A DNA stretch of 64,000 bases from Ricinus communis (lineage: Eukaryota; Streptophyta; Magnoliopsida; Malpighiales; Euphorbiaceae), in assembly GCF_019578655.1 (NCBI RefSeq), contig NC_063259.1, forward strand, positions 7,180,001-7,244,000, in the 5' to 3' direction. The notes beneath the pieces are model-generated. The model worked only from the letters and a program-made list of their open reading frames with translations, did no database searches and had not been told where the DNA came from. The translations under genes were made by a program, and so were the position numbers. The first letter of the stretch is position 1. Every line of letters starts with the position of its first letter. Below, one piece after another: positions 36,301 through 49,073 of this stretch.

Positions 36301-37793
36301 TGATGTGCGTAGAATACACACATCTAAATGGGGTTTCTAAGGCTGATTTTATGTACATTTGGATGTGAATTGGTCCCAAAACTCACCCTATGCGTCTGTT
36401 TGTGTGCATTAGGTCCAAAAAAAGTCAAAGAGTGATAAAGGGAAGAATTGGAGCAGAATCGGACATCAAAGTTGCCGAAACAAGTCAAGTTCGCGCATGA
36501 GGAAGCTGAACACGGTCGTGTTGGTTTTAACATTGGCCGTGTTCCCAACACATTCTGAAGAGCAAGCCGTGTTCCCAACACGGACACCAAAACAGGTCGT
36601 GTTGGGGGCATTCGACAACAGGAAAAAGAAGCGTTAAGAAGCACAACCACAGAGAGTAACACAGCCATCAGCACGGGGCTGTGTTCCCAACACACCCACC
36701 AATACCAGGCAGTGTTCCGAACACGGGCATCAACACAGCCATGTTCGCAGCAGCTGGATGAATTAATTAAAAGAAAGGAAAGAGGGAAACACGAGCAAGA
36801 GGAAGGTGAGGACGTCCCAAACTCTATTCTTTCTCTCTCTAAGGGTTTTCTGAGTTGAAACTAAGGAAAAAGGAGACTTGGACCAAGGTTTCAATTGGAT
36901 TCTCTTTGAAGATTGAAGATTGGCGAGGTTCGTTGATTGGTTTCAATTCGAGGAAGAGGAACAAGAATCGATTCAAGATTGGGTAAGAGGAATTTGAGCT
37001 GTTTACTCTCATCCAAGGGTGTATTCGGGTTTCTTTACCTTTACTCATTTTCATAATTGAATTCTTGTGGGTTTTGATAATGAACATGATTAGCTAAACT
37101 TGTTAACCCATTAGGGTTCTTTATCTAGGGATTTTTATACTTAACTTTTAAATTGAATGTATTGATTTTCAATATTGGTTTGCAATGGAAGTGCTTATTG
37201 ATTTGTTCTTCATATCTTATTGAATGATTATTGGAATTTGAATGTTCTTGAGAATGACGTTTAGGTTTGGATTGTCCTTTGCAACCTAGAATTGAATTCG
37301 CCTAGAGATAGGGTGTTCGTTCTACTGGATTGAGAATTAACAACTCTTAATAGTGTTAAATGGTACATAATGCTAATTTGGATAATTAGAGTTAGGAAAA
37401 GATTTCAACCTAATTAATCTAAGCTAAGATGTTGGTGGTGTCCTTGAGAAAGGCGTTAATTGCGTAGAGATTTTTCCATGGAAATTGAATTCAAGCAATC
37501 AATTCCATCTTTAGTTTCCATTCCCTAGAGACAAGAATTCCCAAGGGGTTATTCCTTAACTTGAATTAATCCTTCCCTAGTAGCCGTAGTTAGATAACAA
37601 TTAGAGTAGCTTTAATTCTTTTCGTATTTAGCATTCAATGCCATTTTTAAGATTAGATAACAGAGAAGATTGAGTAGGTTTAGGTTCACACATTTTTTGG
37701 GGAATACGACACTAGGTAATCGCCGTTAGCTATACTCCACCGATAGGTACACTGCCTTAAGTCGTAGTCTTGCTTTTGGATTGACAGCTACCA
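36301..37793 (+). mobile_element. Solo Ty3/gypsy (Athila/Tat-like) LTR with GGCGC target duplication
   Basis: TGATGTGCG...GCTACCA, 1,493 bp, flanked on both sides by GGCGC (36296-36300 and 37794-37798). A GC-rich U3 with 'acacggtcgtgtt'-type palindromes spans 36510-36740. A pyrimidine-rich transcription-start-like tract is at 36825-36840, followed by a long AT-rich U5. No polypurine tract or gag adjoins it. The 123-codon opening on the minus strand (36324-36695) is chance reading in U3. Confidence 0.8.
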
Positions 37794-37798
37794 GGCGC

Positions 37799-38703
37799 CT
37801 CTGACAAAACAATAAGAACTTGAACACACCTGGTAGTCAATAAGTCCTCATTGCTAGAAGCATAAGGGAGGCGTAATTCAAGGAAAAAGCACTAAAGTGG
37901 CAGTAGATTACATGACGAGGAGCACGCCCAAGATAAGCTCAAGGGCGCTCCCATGGCGTGGGGGGCAATTTTTACATTTAATGCTGAGTTAGTGACCATT
38001 ACAAAGACAACTGCTTCTACAAAGCCATGTGTTCACGAGCTGTTGGAGCTCCAACAACTCTTTTCAAAAAGTGCCAGGGTGCTTTTCAGGGAGAAAGTAA
38101 GTGTTGCCAAATCATCAAAGTTTGTATTAAATGAGCTATGGGCTATTTATAATGTCTCTTTGAGGATTGGAATGAGTATAAGTAACCATCATAAAGATAT
38201 TAGACAAAGGTGTTTGAATTTATTAGTGCCCAAACTATTGAAAATTTTTACTCAGCTTTTTAGATTTAAATTGTTTCTTTATATAGTGTAATAAGTTGAA
38301 TCTCTTTCAACTAAAACAAAGGGTTGTTATGTAAGCCTAGGTATTAAAAATATAAGAAAATGGTCGTTGAGTAACCATTAATACTCAAGGTTTAAGGGAC
38401 TTAGTTAGGGATTAAGTTCACTAAAGGAAGAGGTTTAATGTTAGCCTTCTGAAAACACCAAGTTGTTGGGTGAGCTTGCTAAAATCCAAAGGTTGTAATC
38501 AGGTTGATTATAGTGGAATACTCAAGTGTGATCTTGAGGAGTGGATGTAGGAAGGATTATTCCTGAACCACTATATAACCCTAACTCTTCTTCTAAATTT
38601 CATAATCTTTCTTTTAGATTCTTGAATTTTTCATACTTCAAATACTTTTAACGATTTGGGGTCATTAATTCAACTACCCTTCTTGGTTCCAAGGGATAAC
38701 AAG
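37799..38703 (+). repeat. Probable copia LTR (5' boundary unclear)
   Basis: It ends just before the primer-binding site at 38704. The last 350 bases ('gtggaatactcaagtgtgat', 'ggaaggattattcctgaacc', 'actatataaccctaactctt') look like the R/U5 of a SIRE-like LTR. An internal 'aaaacaaagggt-TGTTATGTAAGCC' at 38312-38335 could be a polypurine/LTR start, giving a U3-deleted LTR of about 375 bp. A 112-codon opening (37953-38291) matches nothing I know. Confidence 0.45.
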
Positions 38704-38715
38704 TGGTACTATAGC
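38704..38715 (+). other. Copia primer-binding site
   Basis: 'tggtactatagc' compared with TGGTATCAGAGC: a degraded initiator-Met tRNA site, about 50 bases before the gag ATG. Confidence 0.6.
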
Positions 38716-38755
38716 TTAATCACTCATTTGCAAGCTTAATCGTGGTGTAAAGATC

Positions 38756-40706
38756 ATGGAAACCAATGAAGGAGCTCAACATCTCCAGCCTTACTTTGAT
38801 GGATCCGATTTTGCATTTTAGAAGTTCTGTATGAAAATGTATTTAGGTTTATATGGCATTGAGGTGTGCGAATATGTAGTAAAGGAATGGAAGGATCCCA
38901 CCAAAATTAAGAATGATGAAAAAAGAATTCTTCCTAAAGAAGAATGGGTAGATGCTCATAAGAATCAAAATCATAAAAAGCAAGTAATGGCCATTCTTGT
39001 GAGTTGTTTAACTAAAGAAGAATGTGGGATAGTGCAACATTACACCATGGTTCATCAAATTTGGACTACCGTGAAAAAACTATCATGAAGGAACTAAGAA
39101 AGTCAAGCCAAGGAAGATCCAAATGTATGTCACTAAATATAAAATGTTCAAGATGAAGCCAAATGAATCTGTCACCGACATGACCAATAGACTTCTAACC
39201 ATCAACAACATGAAAAATTTTAGGAAGCATTATGAGCTAATGGATATCAATAAAAGAATCCTTAAGACTCTTCATTTTCATTTTTATTTGGTGCTAGAGT
39301 GGCTAGTATAGAAGAATCAAATGAAGAACTTAGGAAGATTCCAACAAATATTCTTATAGATAAGCTTTTGAGCCATGAGATTATCAAGGATGAATTTGAT
39401 AGAGATGGTGGGGAGAAGAAAGCACTGGCACACAAGGCTAGCACAAGAGCTCAATAAGGAATGATATTCTAAGTGATAATGAAGACCAAGTGGAAGCTCA
39501 AAAAGTGAGAATGATGATATGTCCCTCATCACAAAAAATGACAAGAGGATTCTAGAGACCAAAAAAAGAAGAAGCAAAAAGCCCTTCACAAGTAAGAATT
39601 CCTTTTCCAAATTAAGACCTAGTAAGGACAAGAAGGATGATGCTACTTACTACGAATATGGAATGCAAGGACACATCAAGTCAGATTGTCCCAAATACTT
39701 GAAGAGGAAGAAGGGAGACAAAGAAAAGAAAAAGGGCTTGAAGGCTACTTGGAGTAATGCATCCTCATCCTCTAACAATGAGAGTAAAATAGATGAAAAG
39801 TCTAATCTTTACTTCATGGCCAACTTGGAGGACTCTCACGAGGTATGCTCTACTTCTCATTCGTGCAATTCATCTTTTTCTTGTTCATCTTCTCATTCTT
39901 TTGGTGATGATGTGTTGGATGATGAGGATGAGCATTTACAAAACATGCTTTCAAAATTAAACTTTTATAAAAATAAATGTTCCAACTTTGAAAAGGAATT
40001 TATGACTTTGAAGAAAGAAATTGCCTCTTTAAAAAATTTCAATAAGGACTTAAGGAATCATTAGATGAGGTTTCAAATGAAAAGCTTTTTAAAGAAAATA
40101 ATGTTTTGAAAAAATAAAGTTGAAGAGCTTAGTAATCTAATTTCCAAATTTCACAAAGGGAAAAAGTCTTTTGATATATTAGTTGTATCTCAAAGATCTC
40201 TACTTATGAGACATGGACTTAGATTCAATGGTGCTTCCTCATCCATATCTCCAACATCTCATTCCATAATTTTTATTAAGGCCACTCAACCTTCAAGAGT
40301 TGAAAGAAACTTGAAAGAAGTTTTAAAGAGCAAATCACACATTAAGCCTTCTGCTGAAATGAAAAAAGGGATGGCACCGCAAGTTCTAAAGGCTAAGCCT
40401 AACGAAACAAACATGAATTCATGTATAAGAAATTAAAGGCCAGTAAATCTTACTCATACATGTGTAATGATGTGAATCGTGTGAGGTCCAAGCCCCAAGC
40501 AAAAGTGTAAAAAAAAACCAACTCTTATTTTTTTTAAACTTCAAAGGTCACTTGCCACTATTGCATGAGAGATGGACATATAAATGTTAGATGCAAAATA
40601 AGGAAGATGCATCTCTTAATGGATAGAAATTTTAAGGCTGACTCAAAGGACACTAACTTGTTTAGGTACCTAAAACTAAGTGATTTGACTTTCTCTTATA
40701 TGTGTG
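38756..40706 (+). pseudogene. Copia gag remnant, 5' part of an interrupted element
   Basis: The ATG at 38756 starts METNEGAQHLQPYFDGSDFAF. A TAG then stands where family members have Trp (38818-38820). The frame continues KFCMKMYLGLYGIEVCEYVV. Later parts are HIKSDCPKYLKRKKG (a zinc-knuckle remnant, 39670-39715), an acidic Ser-rich linker (39830-39930), and a coiled coil (LQNMLSKLNFYKNKCSNFEK, KFHKGKKSFDILVVSQRSL). A second CCHC-like CHYCMRDGHINVRC follows at about 40557. The sequence is cut at 40706 by a gypsy insertion and resumes at 49079 with the protease. Confidence 0.8.
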
Positions 40707-42646
40707 TGTCAGCACTCCTTTTCCGGATACAAATATCGAGGGAAAAAAATGAAAAACCCATAATGTGAGTTACTACTTTCTTGGGTCTTAGGAAGCAAAG
40801 AATAGGCAAATCTGAGGCTGTGGTCAAGGTTAATCCGGCTGGAATTAGGTTTTTGAAATCAATTTAGACCTAATTGTTAAAAAAAATTAAGTTTGAGGGT
40901 CAAAATAGTAGTTTTACAAAATCATGGACTAAATTGCAAAAAACTATAACTTCTTCTCTAGAGCCCATCGGCTCTATATAGTGCCAATTGGCTCTTGACT
41001 CCCTGATGTCATCTTTTCGGACAATTTTACGTGCCAATAGGTTAGTGGTAGTTTTATAGCAAAGAAACACCTAGAAAGAAAGAAGAGAGAAAATTAAGGA
41101 AAGATAGAAGAAATTGCACTGTCGTTCATAATCATAATTCAAAGAAAGAAGGATTTTAGAAAAATGGCCACTTAAGAAAGAATACTTTTTGGAAACTGTT
41201 TTTCAATTGATAGAAGATTTTTCCAAGTTAGATCTGGCTCTGGATTCCTACCCAATTTTTGATTCAATTGCTTCCTCATCACCCGAGACACGTAGATCCA
41301 ACATACACGGTAACAAGCTAAGGGTTTCTATCACCATACATCTACATCAATAGTAAAGAACTGGTCGTTTTGTTCTTTTTTTTTTATCTTTTATTTGTTT
41401 TTAATATTATTATTTCTTAGAAACATGATTAAGGTTTTTATCTTTGATTAGTATGATTACAGTTTTAGCATATGAATGTTAGTGTGATTTTGAATATGAT
41501 AATAAGCACTAGGGATTTTTCTTATATTTGATATTTTGCCAATTAGGGTTTTAGATTTACTTAATAATATGATCATAGGATTTAGATTTAATTTTTTATT
41601 GATATAATTTGGCAATTGAGTCGAAATTAAAGTATGATTCTTTGTTTTAATAACTTATTGTTAGTTTATGGGATTTTACAGTTTCTAGCAATCTAAGTAT
41701 TTTTTAGCTTATGTACTTTATTTTGTTAAACATTTTAGCTATTTTGTCTCATTCTAATTTTGTTCAAACATCTATGCATGTGAAAATCGCTTCTGAAGTG
41801 CCCCAATTTTTTTGCTCTTTTGGGCAGTTTTTAATGTATTCTTGGCCTCTATTCAGTTTTAGGCCTTTCTGGTTTTGTAATCATAGTTGTAGGCAAGTTA
41901 TAATAGCTAGGGTTTGTTTTTCTGCTTTATTTCCTTTTTTTATTTTATTGTTTATTGCATATTAATCCAATATGATTGGTTAATTAAACAATGAGCCACA
42001 TAGACTTAGGGCTAAAAATTGATCAAACACGAATTTGATAGTCTAATAGGTTAATCCACTTTAACTAAGCCTAAGCATTAAAATTTAATTAGATTAGTGG
42101 GCTTTGACGTATTAAGTTAGGTTTTAAACTTAGTTAAGGTGGAAATCACAGTGAATGGGCTTTCTCATAATAAGTAGTCCAATAGGCTTAATTGCTGGAA
42201 TCTAAAGAGCATAACATTTAATTGAGCTAGAATAAGAGGGCCTCATGCATAATTGATTAGTAAATTAGATTAACAACTTAAATACAGGCTGCACTTGAAT
42301 AAAATAGGCTGGACTTAGGTGTATTGTGTGATATTTTGGCATGGCTGTGTATAAAATGCTTGCATTTATAGGAAAAATTTTGTTAAATAATAAATTTAAA
42401 GACTAATATACACAAATAAGGAAGTTAGCTTCCGGATCTATCTCTGGACTCTGTGGCTTAAGCTTCCTTATAGAATCTGAGTAAAGCCACTCATTAGTAA
42501 AAGTGTCTCATTGATTACCCGGGTGACAACTCCCATCTTCGTGCTAGTCTTACTAATTAGTTAGCATGTTCCCCATTAGGTTGAAAAGCCTTATAGTGTC
42601 GTAGTCACTAAAGACACTTAGACGCACGCCCGAACTGCCGCCCATA
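40707..42646 (+). repeat. 5' LTR (1,940 bp), promoter region deleted
   Basis: Compared with the 3' LTR, about 224 bp (47164-47387) are replaced by about 26 unrelated bases at 41031-41056. The lost block contains the TATA box. About 95 bp matching 48121-48215 are also missing near 41785. It carries an extra 20 bases near 40970 ('ggctctatatagtgccaatt'). It ends CCCATA where the 3' LTR ends CCCACA. Confidence 0.85.
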
Positions 42647-42664
42647 GTGGCGACTCCGCTAAGG
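42647..42664 (+). other. Primer-binding site of the gag-only gypsy element
   Basis: 'gtggcgactccgctaagg' immediately after the 5' LTR. In plant Ogre/Tat elements this site pairs with tRNA-Arg. Confidence 0.7.
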
Positions 42665-43389
42665 ATAAGAGAAGCTGATTCTAGTGTATGTTTGTCTTTA
42701 AATTTATTATTTAACATATTATTCTTGCATCACTACATTTTCACACATTATACACATTGGTCCCTATAGCCTCGATGGCGTCGACTAGCGGTTCTTTAGT
42801 TCCACTTGAATCCTTGAATTGCAACACTTATTACCATCACTCACAAGTAATGAGTGTATTTCCTTCATCACATAGACCCTTGAGTGGAGAGACGACCCAA
42901 GGAAGAATACTTTTTGCTTGTGGGAGCTTTTATCCTTGCCCAAGACTCAGCTCATGGTAATGACCGTAGTAATCTCCCCTAGGTACCCTGTTGCTTGTTA
43001 CATGAGATACTCTTCCTTGTAAGTGTTTAAAGCCCAAATATTGAAAGGCCTTGGCACAAATGTGGAACCAGGCCCCAGGCCTAAAATATGCAGGCTTCTA
43101 TACTTACACTGAGAAACATCACCTTGTTTGATTTAAATCTACTTTGAAAGATTATGGCATGCGCATTAGGCCTACTATCCCCTGTTAATAGAAAGCCCAA
43201 ACCAAAAATCATAGGGAACAAAAACTCACCATGAACCGTGTGTGGGAATAATAAGGTTGGAAGGATGAATTGTATACTATTGCGTGCGTGCTAACTTCTT
43301 CTTTGTCCTTATGCATTACATATACATCATGCATACCATGCATCACATTAACTTTGTGTTTCTTAGCCATTTTAGATAATCATCCTTAG

Positions 43390-44470
43390 TTTGGATAAAA
43401 GAAGAATGGATATCAAGATAGCCTATTTCCCTAGCAATCAAGACAAGAACCCAAGAAGTAGCACTTCAGAATTTGAAATAAAGATAGCCCACAAGCAAGA
43501 CATTGATGCTATCATTTACAAAAGTTTTGGATTTACTATTATTACACCAATTTATAACCTAAGATTCCAAAATTTTATTAAATAAAATAGAGACCTACCA
43601 GGGGCTGACCTAAGGATTATGATATGAGAGGAACTCTAACAAGCTTTGGCTGAGACTTCTGGGGAACAGACTATCCAAAATGCTGCTGCTACCCCTGCAA
43701 CTGCTACTCATAATATGGAAGCACATGGTGAGCACCTCTGGAATCTAGATGATTACATGCTAGAACAAGCTAAGAAAGAGTCTGCTCTTACTGTAAAAGC
43801 TACTATAGGAATTTGAGATTTAGCAGAGTCTGACTAAAAGGCTTGACAAGATGCAAGATATGCTGAAAGATCAAGGTTTAGATTCAACTTTTGATTTCGA
43901 CGAAATAATGCTAATTGGAGAGGATAAGTTGCCTCCCAAATTTCGTATGCTTGAAATATAGAAGTTCAATGGAATCGGAGATCCAAAGGTGCACTTGAAG
44001 CAATATTCTACTATTATGAGTACTACTCATTTGGCTAAGACCCAAATTATTAAGTTGTTTGTACTTTCATTAGAAGGGCTAGCTGTAAACTGGTACCATG
44101 GGTTAGAAGGGTCTATCAAGTCTGATTGGAAAAGGCTTTGTGATGCTTTTGTGCAGTAATATGACTACATTGCTCACCTAGAAATCTTTATAAGAGATTT
44201 GGGATCGAAAAAGGAAAAGCCCCGTGAGTCCTTTTCTAACTTCTTAATTAGATGGAGGGGAAAAGCAGTTTTAATGAAGAATAATCCCTCTGAAAAGGAT
44301 CAAGTTCGGATGATAGTCTGAAATGTTCTCCCATATTGGGTGGAAAAGTTGCAAATGATGAATCCCAATACCTTCGCAGGCTTGTACAATGATGGCTTAC
44401 AAGTAGAAGAGCTTGGAAATACCAGAGCTTGAGGGTATGTGAAAAAATATCAAGCTAAAAAGATCAAAGA
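43390..44470 (+). pseudogene. Retrotransposon gag with internal stops
   Basis: It starts near 43391 (MDKRRMDIKIAYFPSNQDKN) and continues in several frames. The conserved core at 43830-44440 has SLTKRLDKMQDMLKDQGL, LIGEDKLPPKFRMLEI, KLFVLSLEGLAVNWYHGLEG, SDWKRLCDAFVQ, PRESFSNFLIRWRGKAVLMK and EKDQVRMIV. At least four in-frame stops occur, for example at 44158-44160. It is the same family as the minus-strand copy at 5230-5940. No zinc finger, protease or pol follows. Confidence 0.8.
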
Positions 44471-45599
44471 CCTAACAATGATTTTGCTTTTAGGTAGGAT
44501 CAGTTATATAACTTCAATTTTTTCTTTTTTGATGTTTATTTTAATGATCTTTTGCATTACAATGACTATTACATAATCATGTTTAACACTAATTCTATTT
44601 GAATTCATTTATTTAATCAGTGCACAAATGATAATTCTAGGTATATTTCTACTACACATAATATAACTCTTGAAGAGAGAAAAAGTAATAGAATGAAAAA
44701 AGGAAAGATAAAGAAAAAGAAAAATAGTATTTGATATGCACAATTGAATTCAAGGTAATAGAATTATTCAACATAGCAGGGGTAAAGCAAGAAGCCCAAA
44801 TTCATCCCTCATCACATTACAACCTTGAAGTAGGGACCCTCGAAATTAGAGAAGATTAAATATTAGTGCTCTAACCTTAAAAAGTGCAAGATCTATTGCA
44901 TTTGACTCCAAAAGGAAATTTAGATTGAGCTGAAAAACTTTCATATAAAAAAAAAAGAATTAAGCTCGAAGGTGCTAAAAGGAGTTCAAACCTCGGGGGC
45001 AATAAGTTCATAAGTCAATCTGTATCATTTAAGATACTATCTTTTGAAAAAAATATAAAAAAAATAGAAAGATAGATCTTGCTGACTAGAGGACCTGTAT
45101 AGGCTAGTCAGGCAAAATTTAAGGAAAAAGTGAGGAAAAAATAGTTGATTAAAAATTCTGAAAGGACTAGTTGATAATAAGAGTAGTATCATATGAAACT
45201 TGCACATCAATTTTAATACCCGTTTGTGCCTAGATTAAATGAAAAAAATTTGATTAGAATTTTATCAAACTTGCACATCAATTTTAATTGCTTTTACACT
45301 ACTAGAAGGATAAAACAGAATAAGAAGCGAAATCTATAAGATCTGAATAAAAGCACGAACAATTTCTTTAACTATCCCATAAGAAAAACCCAAGAATTAG
45401 CAGCACTAAAGTCTTTATCAATCTCGGCATCATGCACAACGAATCGGCAGAGTCAGAGCCTTTCAGCATGCATTTAAAGAAGTGTTGAAAATCAGTGGCA
45501 TCATCTACAAGATTGACAAAAGAGACTGCAAGTACTCGAGCAGCCAAATCTGAAAAAAAAAAAGAGAAAACAAAGAAAAGTATAAAGAAAACAAAACTC

Positions 45600-45735
45600 C
45601 AAGTTGAAAACCCAGAAAGGCAACTAAGGCAAAAATAGAGTTTGTTAAGTTGAAAACCCGAAAGGACAGCTCAGGCAAAAGTTAAGAAATTAGCCTGCTA
45701 AGTTGAAGACCTGAAAGGGCGGCTTAAGCAAAATT
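45600..45735 (+). repeat. Three diverged units 'aagttgaaaacccgaaagg...caggcaaaa'
   Basis: Units start near 45600, 45646 and 45699. Phrases of this kind are common in the 3' region of Ogre/Tat elements. Confidence 0.8.
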
Positions 45736-46460
45736 ATGGCGTAAAAGAAATAAAAGAAAAGAGATTTGGTTGCTATTTGCGTGAGATTGTTATGAAGCCA
45801 ACTGTCATTACACAAGTATCAGTACAGCCTCTAGAAAACTATTCAGTCCTTACATGCTTGAGTTATCTCTAGACCCATGCTTCCTATGGTCATCATGATT
45901 TTTAGGTCTCTGATATGCATCATTATCCCGATCTCTTCCCAATCGACCATATGCGAAAGAGTAGGTGATTGAAATTTCAAAGTGTTGATGCTGATGGGAA
46001 CTAGAGTGCCTCTATATAAATTAAAGGATGATTTTTAGAAATGCATTACATGTCATACATAACATGCATATCATGTTCATGTACCACTAACCTATAATAG
46101 AAAAATTAATGAAAGTTCGATGACTAAGAATCTCGCTACAACAAGTGTTGATCTACACTTAGTTTACTTTGCAAAGCGGAATTCACAAGTTTACATCCCG
46201 AAAGTGGAAGATCATAAGCCTAATCCTAGAAGTGGAGAACCAGTTTAAGTTATAAAGAACAAGTGTGCTTCATGAAGCATAGGAAGGTCGTCAATTCACA
46301 TCCTGAAGCAGAAATTATCCAAGAGAGTAAAGTACATATTAGATCATACATCCTGAAATGAAAATTACGACATGTTTGCATCCTAAAGTAGAAAGTAATC
46401 AAAACGGTAGAAGGAAGTCTCTATACATGTCTATCCTTAGGCTTAGGCCCTAACTCCATT

Positions 46461-46652
46461 GGCGTGGTTCCCAAATCAACGGGCGTGATCCCTCAATCAG
46501 CAGGCGTGGTTCATAAACTAGCAGGCATGGTTCCTCAAACCCAAGCAAGCGAAGTCCTCAATCCAAGCAAGCAAAGTCCTTAATTTGAGCAGGCAAAGTC
46601 CTTAAAACTAAGTAGGCGAAGTCCTCAAAATCAAGCAGGTAAAGTCCTCATA
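46461..46652 (+). repeat. Tandem array, about nine units of 20-25 bp
   Basis: The core changes gradually from 'ggcgtggttccc' through 'ggcatggttcctcaa' to 'gcaaagtccttaa' and 'ggcgaagtcctcaaaatcaa'. Units are separated only by a variable 'atcaagca'-like tail. A stray unit lies at 46722 ('gcgggcatggtccc'). Confidence 0.85.
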
Positions 46653-46883
46653 CCCCTAGTGGAGTGAAATTGACAATTCTCTAGTGGAATGCAGTTCTAA
46701 GTAGGTGAAAGTTCTCAACCCGAGCGGGCATGGTCCCATATTGAATCATCAATCAAAGTTCGAGCTTACGAAGCGTGGCTTATATAGCTCAAGTATACTT
46801 TTGTGTATCCTTGATGTGTAAGATTTGTCTTAATTTATTTTACGCATTTGCGTGTTCATAAATTTCGACAAATTGGGGACAGC

Positions 46884-49073
46884 TGTCAGCACTCATTTTT
46901 TGGATAGAAATATCAAGAGAAAAACAGAAAACCCTATGATGAGCATTACTTTTTTATTTCAAATCTAAGCCTGGTGTCAAGGTTAATCCGGCTGGAATTA
47001 ACTATTTGAAATCAATTTGGACCTAATTTTCAGAAAAATTAACTTTGAGGGTCAAAATTACCATTTTTAAAAAATTAGGGACTAAATCGCAAAAAACCAG
47101 ACTTCTTCTCTAGAGCCAATCGGCTCTTGACTCCCCGACGTCACCTTTTCGAATGATCTTACGACCAAATACAGTTTATAGAATGTTTAGGGATAACCGC
47201 TTTTTTATCGATAACTACTTTAATTTTAAATAAATAATTGGGATGTTTATCGATAAATTCCTAAGATTTATCTCTTTCTCTAGAGTTTCTTCTGAAACCC
47301 TACCTCTATAAAGTAAGAGGAGTTTATGGTTTCAGGAAGGAGGCAAGAATTAATTTTTGATCGAGAGCAATATATAGAGCAAAGAAACACTTAGAAAGAA
47401 AGAGAAGAGAGAAAATTAAGAGAGAACATAAGAAATTGCATTATCGTTCATAATTAAAATTCAAAGACTCAAGCCACTAAGAAAGAAAGAATTTAGAAAA
47501 CTGGCCACTTAAGAAAGAACACTTCTTGGAAACTCTTTTTTAACCGATAGAAGATTTTCCCAAGTCAAATTCAGCTTTGGATTCCTACCCAATTTTTGAC
47601 TGCTTCCTCATTGCCCGAGACACACAAATCCAACATACACAGTGACAACCTGAGGGTTTCTACCACCATACATCTACATCAATAATAAAGAACTGGTTCT
47701 TTTGTTCTTTTTCTATCTTTTATTTATTTTTAATATTATTATTTCTTAGAAACATGATTAGGGTTTCTATCTTTGATTAGTATGATTAGATTAGGATTTA
47801 AAATATACATGTTAATAGGGTTTTGAAACTGATAATAAGAACTTGCGTTTTTTCTTAGATATGATATTTTGCCAATTAGGATTTTAGATTTACTTAAAAA
47901 CATGATCATAGGATTAATATTTAATTTTTTATCGATTTAATTTGGTAATTAAGTCTAAATTGATATGATTCTTTATTTTAATAACTTATTTGTTAGTTTA
48001 TGGGATTTTAGGGTTTCTAATAATCTAGGTTTTTTTTAGTTAATGTACTTTATTTTATTAGATTTTTTAGCTATTTTGTCTCATTCTAGTTTTATTCAAA
48101 CATCTATGCATGTGAAAATCGTCTCTAGAATGGGTGTGGATTGTCAAACGAGGAAGAATCAAAGGAAAACTATTCGAAGTGCCCCTTGGACTCTAGAGCC
48201 AATTAGCTAGCCATGCTGGCCCAAAATGTTTCTTCTTTTTTGGCAGTTTTTAATATATTCTAGGCCCTTGTTAAGTTTTAGGCCTTTCTAGTTCTGTAAT
48301 TATAGTTATAGGCGGATTGTAATAGCTAGGGTTACTTTCTCTATTTTAATTCCTTATTTATTATTTTTATTATTTATTGCATATTGACCCAATACTTGAT
48401 CATATGATTGATTAATTAAAACCGGGCTACCTAGACTTAAGGCTAAAAACTGATCCAACACGAATATGATAGTCTAATAGATTAATCCACTTTAACTGGG
48501 CCTAAGCCTTACAATTTAATTAGATTAGTGGGCTTTGACATGTTTAGTTAGGTTTGAACTTGGTTAGGGTTGAAATCACAATGAATGGGCCTTCTCACAA
48601 TAAGTAGTCCAATAGGCTTAATTGCTGGAATCCACAGTGCATAATATGTAATTGGGCTAGAATAGATGGGCCTCATCATAATTGAGTAGTAAATTAGATT
48701 AACAACTTAAATGTTATCTGCGCTTGAATAAAATGGACTAGACTTTGGTGTATGCTATGATGTTTTGGCATGCCTGTGTATAAAGCATTTATAGGGAATA
48801 TTTTGTTAGATAATAAATGTAAGGACTGATATACACAAATAAGGAAGTTGGCTTTCGGATCCATCATCTCTCAACTTTGTGGCTTAAGCATCCTTATGGA
48901 ATCTGAGTAAAACCACTCGTTAGTAAAAGTGTCCTAGTGATTACGTGGGTGGCAACTCCCATCTCTGTGCTAGTCTCCCTAATTAGTTAGCATGTTCCCG
49001 ATTAGGTTGAAAAGTCTTACAGTGTTCTAGTCATTAAAGACATTTGGGTGCATGCCCAAAACCGCTGCCCACA
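46884..49073 (+). repeat. 3' LTR (2,190 bp)
   Basis: TGTCAGC...CCCACA. It retains the TATA box 'cctctataaagtaagagg' (47303-47320) that the 5' LTR lacks. Long matches to 40707-42646 are visible throughout, for example 'gaatctgagtaaa.ccactc' and 'ggtgacaactcccatct'-like stretches. Confidence 0.9.

Larger units (their letters stand above)
44471..46883 (+). other. Noncoding 3' interior of the gag-only element, with repeats
   Basis: No ORF of note. The piece 44500-45170 also occurs inverted at 4522-5250. Short repeats occupy 45600-45735 and 46180-46420 ('catcctgaa..gaaaatta' phrases). A tandem array sits at 46461-46652. Confidence 0.7.
40707..49073 (+). mobile_element. Complete gag-only Ty3/gypsy (Tat/Ogre-like) element with GTGTG target duplication
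   Basis: It has LTRs at 40707-42646 and 46884-49073, both starting TGTCAGCACTC. The 5' LTR is followed by 'gtggcgactccgct' (42647-42660), the tRNA-Arg-type primer site known from Ogre/Tat elements. Before the 3' LTR is the polypurine-type 'aattggggacagc' (46871-46883). GTGTG flanks both ends (40702-40706, 49074-49078). The 4.2-kb interior holds a broken gag and repeats but no pol, so the element is non-autonomous and would have depended on an autonomous relative. Confidence 0.9.

Noticed and set aside
37794..37810. 'ggcgcctctg' as a gypsy primer-binding site after the LTR at 36301-37793
   Set aside because: GGCGC also precedes the LTR, so it is better explained as target duplication. No gag follows.
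37953..38291. 112-codon plus-strand ORF as a host gene
   Set aside because: It lies between a solo LTR and a copia primer site in LTR-like DNA, with no recognised domain or introns.
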